Positions 6,858 through 10,978 of a stretch of 10,978 nucleotides of DNA are shown piece by piece (the first letter of the stretch is position 1; every line of letters begins with the position of its first letter). The DNA comes from UBA3537 sp965662485 (GTDB taxonomy: Bacteria; Bacteroidota; Bacteroidia; Flavobacteriales; Flavobacteriaceae). The stretch covers positions 1 to 10,978 of the forward strand of contig CBFIIL010000041.1 in assembly GCA_965662485.1 (NCBI GenBank). Reading direction: 5' to 3'. The notes under the pieces are model-generated. The model was not told the DNA's origin. It did not search any database and saw only the letters and a program-made list of their open reading frames with translations. The translations under genes were made by a program, and so were the position numbers.

Positions 6858-9217
6858 TGGCGAATAAGCATAATTTTTAAAACTCTAGTTTCTAGGTTAT
6901 CTAAATCTGAAATCATCACAATGTAAACCCCAGAGGCTACTGTTCTATTGGCTAAATTTTTACCATTCCAATAGGCTGTTCCTCCATCAATTTCTAAATT
7001 ATACCCCTTAAATCGCAAATTTGTGTTGGACTCTGCCTCTGCTACCAAATTTCCCTCTACATCCGTAATTTTTATGTTTACATTTTCGCTAAGATTTTTA
7101 ATCTTAACTTTTTCTGTTGCCAAATTAAACCCAGGGCGTACAGGATTTGGATAAACAAATGTATCTTCTAAAGAGTTGGACGGGCTAGACCCACCAGCCT
7201 TAAAAGACACTAATCCCCTAGTAGTACCAAAATAAATAGTTCCATCATCTTTATTTTGAGTCATAGTGTTTACATTGTTTGAAGGCAAAGGGGAATTGTC
7301 TTTTGTAAAATGATATATGGTTTTTTGACCATCGGAGCTCAAATAAAAAACACCAGCATCTGCTGTAGAGATCCATTTGTTGTTTGAGCCATCAATTATA
7401 ATATCTGTTATAAATTGAAGCTCCAAAAGCTCTTTTGGCAATCCATCTTCAAGAATAATGATAGGTTCTGTTTGAATGGTTTCTTCAGTAAAAAAACTGG
7501 AAGTATTGTATAAAATTCTCAACCCTTTAAAAGTCCCAATCCACAGTACATTATTTTTGTCCAATGCAAGTGCTTTGATGTAGTTTGAAGGAAGGTTTGC
7601 AGTGTCTTCTCCAACAATTTGTTTAATTAAATTACCTGTCTCATTAAATCCAATAACACCATTACGAGCACTTGTAACCCATTTAGTCCCGTCTGGACCA
7701 ATGGTAAATTCTTCAAAACCGAGTTCGTCGTTGATTGGGTCATTAATAATCGCACTAAAACTATACGATTGCCATTGATTAGTTGCAGGGTTAAATCTTT
7801 TTAGAGGTTCTTCTAACAAACTTGTAAGGGTCCATAAATATCCTTGATTGTCAAATTCAGTGTCAGATACTCGAATGCTTTTATAATTTGGAGCTCCTTC
7901 AAGTACTAAAGATTGCAAGCCACTGTTGGTTTCATCTAAAAGTTCAATGGAATAGTTTTTTTGAAAATTTAATAGCCCATGATGAAAAGAACTTATAAAA
8001 ACTTGATTTGAGTTTACAGGATTAATTTCAATGTCATTGAGATTAAAAACTGGCTTTTGAATGGTCTGTTGAATACTATCGTAGGAAATACTTGTCCATG
8101 TTTCATTTTCATAATAGCTGAAACCTAATTGTTTAAATGGACTTGGGTTAAAATATACGTCATAATCCCCAAAAGTAACCCACAGATTGCCATAATCATA
8201 TTGTAATGAAAAAGGCGTGTTCCGAAGAGGTCCGTCTGGGTGAACTGCCAAAAAATCATTGGGGGATGACATTGAATTTTTCAAAAGCCCCTCATTTTCT
8301 GTTCCAATAAAAATAGCATTAGATGTTATCAACCCAGAGGTTAGATTTGTATCAAACTCTACAGGTAGGGTATAACTTTCTAAAAGAGATAAATTAGAAT
8401 CATAATGCTGAATATCAGCTGATGTAACCACCAAAAGATTTTCAGCATTGTTTTTAAGTTCTAAAACATCATTTGAGAAATTTAAAGCAAGTGTTAGTGT
8501 AGTTCCATTAACTTGATACAATTTATTATCGGATTTTACGGTATAAATTACACCTTGAACTGTATTTACAGCATTAAAGTTTCCTGTAAATAACATATTC
8601 CATGTTTGAAAATCTATCAGATTTGTGCTATTAATATCTGCGGTTTTTAATCCTGTATTTGTTGCTGCATAAATAAGATTACCATTAATGAAAGTTTGAT
8701 TTATTTGAACTTGAGAACCATTTGCTCCAATATAGTAAGTGTCTCCAAACTCTAAGGCTTCCAAGTCATAAACTGATATTCCATAATTTGTAGAAATATA
8801 TATACTAGTCTCGTTTTCCAAAAAGTGGTTAATTTGTTTATTTTCAGGTGGAATACTTGTTTTGTTCAGTATATCAACAACTTTTAAAACTGTTTTTGTA
8901 GTGAGGTTAAAAACTTCAAAAAGTCCTGATCGATAACCAATTATGAGTAACTCGTACTCATTACTGTAATGAATAGATGTAATATTTTCTCCAGAAAGAC
9001 CATTAATTGTTGTAATTGTTTCCCGCTCTTCTGTTATGGGGTCGTAAGAAAAAATAGCGTTTTCACTAGCGGCATAAATTTTATCTCCTCCATCAACAAC
9101 TGCTTTGATTTTGGTATAAGAAAAGTGGCCTTCCCAAGCATCATTATCAGTTGTTTGACCAAATAAAACTTTTGAGAAAAAAAGAAGTATTAAGAGTATG
9201 TATAGTCGCTGATTCAA
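6854..9217 (-). CDS. porZ: PorZ-like T9SS protein: double beta-propeller with C-terminal sorting domain
   Basis: Probable component of the type IX secretion cell-surface attachment complex; in Porphyromonas gingivalis PorZ works with PorU, PorV and PorQ and binds anionic LPS. Length 787 aa is close to the P. gingivalis protein. Residues 1-20 are a signal peptide (LYILLILLFFSKVLFG/Q). The mature N-terminus (WEGHFSYTKIKAV, IYAASENAIFSYDP, INGLSGENITSIHYS) has the repeating strand pattern of a beta-propeller, continued by blades such as LWTLTSLL, KWVTSARNGVIGF, LWIGTFKGLRILYN, KWISTADAGVFYL and IYFGTTRGLVSF. Residues 685-787 form a T9SS type A sorting domain: VYPNPVRPGF, NIKITDVEGNLV, WNGKNLANRTVASGVYIV and a basic end. 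The start is TTG at 9217-9215: an in-frame TAA lies two codons upstream, and no in-frame ATG or GTG precedes the signal peptide. Role in a Flavobacteriaceae that may lack anionic LPS is inferred. Confidence 0.85.
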   Translation of the reverse strand: MNQRLYILLILLFFSKVLFGQTTDNDAWEGHFSYTKIKAVVDGGDKIYAASENAIFSYDPITEERETITTINGLSGENITSIHYSNEYELLIIGYRSGLFEVFNLTTKTVLKVVDILNKTSIPPENKQINHFLENETSIYISTNYGISVYDLEALEFGDTYYIGANGSQVQINQTFINGNLIYAATNTGLKTADINSTNLIDFQTWNMLFTGNFNAVNTVQGVIYTVKSDNKLYQVNGTTLTLALNFSNDVLELKNNAENLLVVTSADIQHYDSNLSLLESYTLPVEFDTNLTSGLITSNAIFIGTENEGLLKNSMSSPNDFLAVHPDGPLRNTPFSLQYDYGNLWVTFGDYDVYFNPSPFKQLGFSYYENETWTSISYDSIQQTIQKPVFNLNDIEINPVNSNQVFISSFHHGLLNFQKNYSIELLDETNSGLQSLVLEGAPNYKSIRVSDTEFDNQGYLWTLTSLLEEPLKRFNPATNQWQSYSFSAIINDPINDELGFEEFTIGPDGTKWVTSARNGVIGFNETGNLIKQIVGEDTANLPSNYIKALALDKNNVLWIGTFKGLRILYNTSSFFTEETIQTEPIIILEDGLPKELLELQFITDIIIDGSNNKWISTADAGVFYLSSDGQKTIYHFTKDNSPLPSNNVNTMTQNKDDGTIYFGTTRGLVSFKAGGSSPSNSLEDTFVYPNPVRPGFNLATEKVKIKNLSENVNIKITDVEGNLVAEAESNTNLRFKGYNLEIDGGTAYWNGKNLANRTVASGVYIVMISDLDNLETRVLKIMLIRQ

Positions 9218-9231
9218 AAATTAAATTTTAT

Positions 9232-9239
9232 CAAATATA
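9232..9239 (-). promoter_or_regulatory. Probable -7 element of the porZ-recO-receptor-recX operon
   Basis: On the minus strand TATATTTG matches the Bacteroidota -7 consensus TAnnTTTG. A -33 TTG at the usual spacing is not obvious; the nearest TTTG (minus strand, about 9256-9253) is only 13 bases away. Transcription would start near 9225, leaving only about 8 leader bases before the TTG start at 9217. The region lies between that start and the gdhA terminator, so it is the expected place for the operon promoter. Confidence 0.45.
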
Positions 9240-9281
9240 TTTATATCAAACGACAAATTAGTTGATTATTATGTTTAAACA

Positions 9282-9310
9282 AAAAAGCTTCTACAATGTA
9301 GAAGCTTTTT
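9282..9310 (-). terminator. Rho-independent terminator of gdhA
   Basis: A 14-base arm AAAAAGCTTCTACA and its exact reverse complement surround a single central base, giving a GC-containing stem closed by a small loop. On the minus strand it is followed by a run of T (the complement of A at 9281-9286) and lies 21 bases past the gdhA stop. The structure is symmetric, so it could also stop plus-strand transcripts, although no plus-strand gene precedes it. Confidence 0.9.
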
Positions 9311-9330
9311 GAATTATATTTCAATAAAAT

Positions 9331-10677
9331 TTAGACCACACCTTGAGCGAGCATAGCGTCTGCAACTTTTACAAACCCTGCAATATTTGCACCCTTTACA
9401 TAGTCTATATATCCTGTTTCTTCGTCTTTACCAAATTGAATACACTTGTCGTGGATATTACCCATAATGTCCTTGAGTTTGTCGTCCACTTCTTTTCGAG
9501 TCCAATTGTAACGCAGAGAATTTTGAGTCATTTCTAAACCTGAGGTTGCTACACCACCAGCATTAGAGGCTTTGCCTGGAGCAAATAAAATTTTAGCGTT
9601 TTGAAATACTGCAACAGCATCTTTGGTAGAGGGCATATTAGCGCCTTCACTGACACAAATACAACCGTTTTTAAGCAGTGTTTTAGCGTCAGTTCCATTG
9701 AGTTCATTTTGTGTAGCACATGGTAATGCTATATCACAAGGTTCGCCCCAGGGGGTTTTATTGGCAACAAATTTTGCATTTGGATATGCATCAACATAAG
9801 CACTAATTCGCCCTCTTTTGTTGTTTTTTAAATCCATCACAAAAGCTAATTTGTTATTATCAATCCCTTCATTATCAATAATGTAACCCGAAGAATCTGA
9901 CAACGTTATAACTTTACCGCCTAGTTGAATAACTTTTTCTGCGGCAAATTGTGCAACATTTCCAGACCCTGAAATCGTTACTGTTTTACCTTTAATATCA
10001 TCTCCTTTTGTTTGCAACATTTTTTGTGCAAAGTAAACTGTGCCGTAGCCAGTTGCTTCAGGTCGAATAAGAGATCCCCCCCATGTTACACCTTTTCCTG
10101 TAAGGACTCCAGTAAATTCGTTTTTGAGTTTTTTATACATTCCAAATAAAAATCCAATTTCTCTTCCTCCAACTCCAATATCTCCTGCTGGAACATCTGT
10201 ATTTGGCCCAATATGGCGAAACAATTCACTCATAAAAGCATGACAGAAACGCATAATTTCGTTGTCACTTTTCCCTTTTGGGTCAAAATCACTACCGCCT
10301 TTTCCACCACCCATTGGAAGTGTTGTCAAACTATTTTTGAAAACTTGCTCAAAAGCTAAAAACTTCAAAATACTCATATTTACTGAGGGATGAAATCGTA
10401 AACCACCTTTGTATGGGCCAATAGCCGAATTCATTTGAATTCTATACCCTCTATTGACTTGAATTTCACCGTCATCATCGACCCAGTTTACTCTAAAAGT
10501 AACTGTACGTTCTGGTTCAACCATTCTTAAGAGTATATTTTTGCCGTGATAAATATCGTGTTTAACAATGTATGGGATAACAGTTTCAGCAACTTCCTCT
10601 ACGGCTTGTAGAAACTCTGGCTCAAGACCATTTCTTTGTTTAACTAAGTTTAAAAATCCTTCAATTTTTTCTTTCAT
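9331..10677 (-). CDS. gdhA: NADP-specific glutamate dehydrogenase
   Basis: Catalyses 2-oxoglutarate + ammonium + NADPH to glutamate in the cytoplasm, usually as a hexamer, linking nitrogen assimilation to the TCA cycle. The 448 aa are the usual length of bacterial family I GDH. Residues aligning with the known active site include K90 (IGPYKGG), K114 (QVFKNSL), K126 (PMGGGKGGSDFDP) and D166 (VPAGDIGVGG), with S379 in ATSGLEMTQNS. The coenzyme domain has the Rossmann glycine motif GSGNVAQ (237-243), followed by the strand and loop ITLSDSSG, typical of the NADP-type enzymes. The ATG at 10677 follows a standard N-terminus (EGFLNLVKQRNGLEPEF). It is monocistronic: its own promoter lies upstream and a strong terminator follows. 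There is no sign of truncation or transfer. Confidence 0.98.
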   Translation of the reverse strand: MKEKIEGFLNLVKQRNGLEPEFLQAVEEVAETVIPYIVKHDIYHGKNILLRMVEPERTVTFRVNWVDDDGEIQVNRGYRIQMNSAIGPYKGGLRFHPSVNMSILKFLAFEQVFKNSLTTLPMGGGKGGSDFDPKGKSDNEIMRFCHAFMSELFRHIGPNTDVPAGDIGVGGREIGFLFGMYKKLKNEFTGVLTGKGVTWGGSLIRPEATGYGTVYFAQKMLQTKGDDIKGKTVTISGSGNVAQFAAEKVIQLGGKVITLSDSSGYIIDNEGIDNNKLAFVMDLKNNKRGRISAYVDAYPNAKFVANKTPWGEPCDIALPCATQNELNGTDAKTLLKNGCICVSEGANMPSTKDAVAVFQNAKILFAPGKASNAGGVATSGLEMTQNSLRYNWTRKEVDDKLKDIMGNIHDKCIQFGKDEETGYIDYVKGANIAGFVKVADAMLAQGVV

Positions 10678-10718
10678 TTCATTTAATTTAGGAGCATTAT
10701 AAATTACTAATTGTAGTA

Positions 10719-10726
10719 CAAATATA
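10719..10726 (-). promoter_or_regulatory. Probable -7 element of the gdhA promoter
   Basis: TATATTTG on the minus strand fits the Bacteroidota TAnnTTTG element, with transcription predicted near 10712 and a leader of about 35 bases before the gdhA ATG. No convincing -33 TTG is seen at the usual distance, so this rests on the -7 match and position alone. Confidence 0.5.
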
Positions 10727-10824
10727 TAATATCCTTAAAAATAAATAGATATTTTTTTAAATTCGTAATATATGCCTATAAATTTACTTTAAAATTATGA
10801 ATGTCTCAATAAAAAATAAGAGTT

Positions 10825-10853
10825 AAAAAGCTAAAACACTGATTTTTATCAGT
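10825..10853 (-). terminator. Probable terminator hairpin after the PLP-enzyme gene
   Basis: ACTGAT and ATCAGT (10838-10843 and 10848-10853) form a perfect six-base stem with a 4-base loop, overlapping the stop codon of the PLP-enzyme gene. On the minus strand an interrupted T-rich tract follows (TTTTAGC then five T at 10829-10825). The spacing to the final T run is imperfect, so confidence is moderate. Confidence 0.55.
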
Positions 10854-10978
10854 TTAGTGCTTGCTTTAAATCCTCAACCAAATCGTGTTGATCTTCAATG
10901 CCAACACTCAACCGAATTAAAGAATCGACAACTCCTGTTTTTTCGCGCTCTTCTTTTGGAATACTTGCGTGTGTCATA
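10849..10978 (-). CDS. Cys/Met-metabolism PLP-dependent enzyme, C-terminal end only
   Basis: Only the last 42 codons are in the window. They read MTHASIPKEEREKTGVVDSL, then IRLSVGIEDQHDLVEDLKQA and LN. The THAS...PKEER start and LIRLSVGIED core are the conserved end of the cystathionine gamma-synthase / cystathionine lyase / O-acetylhomoserine sulfhydrylase superfamily. The catalytic PLP-binding lysine lies upstream outside the window, so substrate and reaction cannot be settled; cystathionine gamma-synthase or beta/gamma-lyase of transsulfuration are the leading options. The internal ATG at 10977 is unlikely to be the real start, since family proteins are about 380 aa. A 171-bp gap separates it from gdhA. 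Confidence 0.9.
   Translation of the reverse strand, partial: MTHASIPKEEREKTGVVDSLIRLSVGIEDQHDLVEDLKQALN

Noticed and set aside
9273..9280. GTTTAAAC 8-base palindrome
   Set aside because: Isolated short palindrome in AT-rich DNA beside the gdhA terminator; no repeat copies or function evident.
8969..9537. Plus-strand ORFs at 8969-9166 and 9343-9537
   Set aside because: Antisense to the porZ-like gene and gdhA, both of which have strong family evidence.
1..10978. CRISPR arrays, tRNA or rRNA genes, insertion sequences, defence islands
   Set aside because: No regularly spaced repeats, cloverleaf or rRNA sequence, transposase or terminal repeats were found on reading; all the sizeable coding space is explained by known families.

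Overview
The window looks like chromosomal DNA of a marine-type or free-living member of the Flavobacteriaceae (Bacteroidota). The evidence is its AT-rich composition, A-rich leaders without a clear Shine-Dalgarno sequence, promoter elements fitting the Bacteroidota TAnnTTTG (-7) consensus, two TonB-dependent receptors, and a PorZ-like protein with a type IX secretion (T9SS) C-terminal domain. The assignment rests on recognised protein families and signals, not on a database search.

Layout from left to right: (1) a nearly complete umuC (Y-family DNA polymerase V catalytic subunit) on the minus strand, running off the left edge; (2) a 178-bp divergent intergenic region with a probable promoter for the receptor and a near-perfect AT-rich palindrome; (3) a plus-strand BtuB-sized TonB-dependent receptor of 602 aa; (4) a tightly packed minus-strand cluster, transcribed right to left as porZ-like, recO, 800-aa TonB-dependent receptor, recX, with junctions of -4, +1 and -1 bases, which strongly suggests one translationally coupled operon; (5) a 113-bp gap holding the porZ promoter region and a strong hairpin terminator for gdhA; (6) gdhA (NADP-type glutamate dehydrogenase) on the minus strand; (7) a 171-bp gap with the gdhA promoter and a probable terminator; (8) the C-terminal 42 codons of a Cys/Met-metabolism PLP enzyme on the minus strand at the right edge.

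The central operon mixes three jobs: T9SS cell-surface attachment (PorZ), recombinational repair (RecO, RecX) and outer-membrane uptake, probably of haem or iron (hemoglobin/transferrin-type receptor). The leftmost gene, umuC, adds translesion synthesis, but it is divergent from the first receptor and is not preceded by umuD. gdhA and the PLP enzyme are separate housekeeping nitrogen and sulfur amino-acid genes.

No mobile element, CRISPR array, RNA gene or clearly undescribed system is visible. The points most worth a second look are the non-ATG (TTG) start and very short leader of the porZ-like gene, the mixed-function operon, the umuC without an adjacent umuD next to an uncharacterised palindrome, and the absence of the usual FRAP/NPNL-region histidine in the haem-type receptor.
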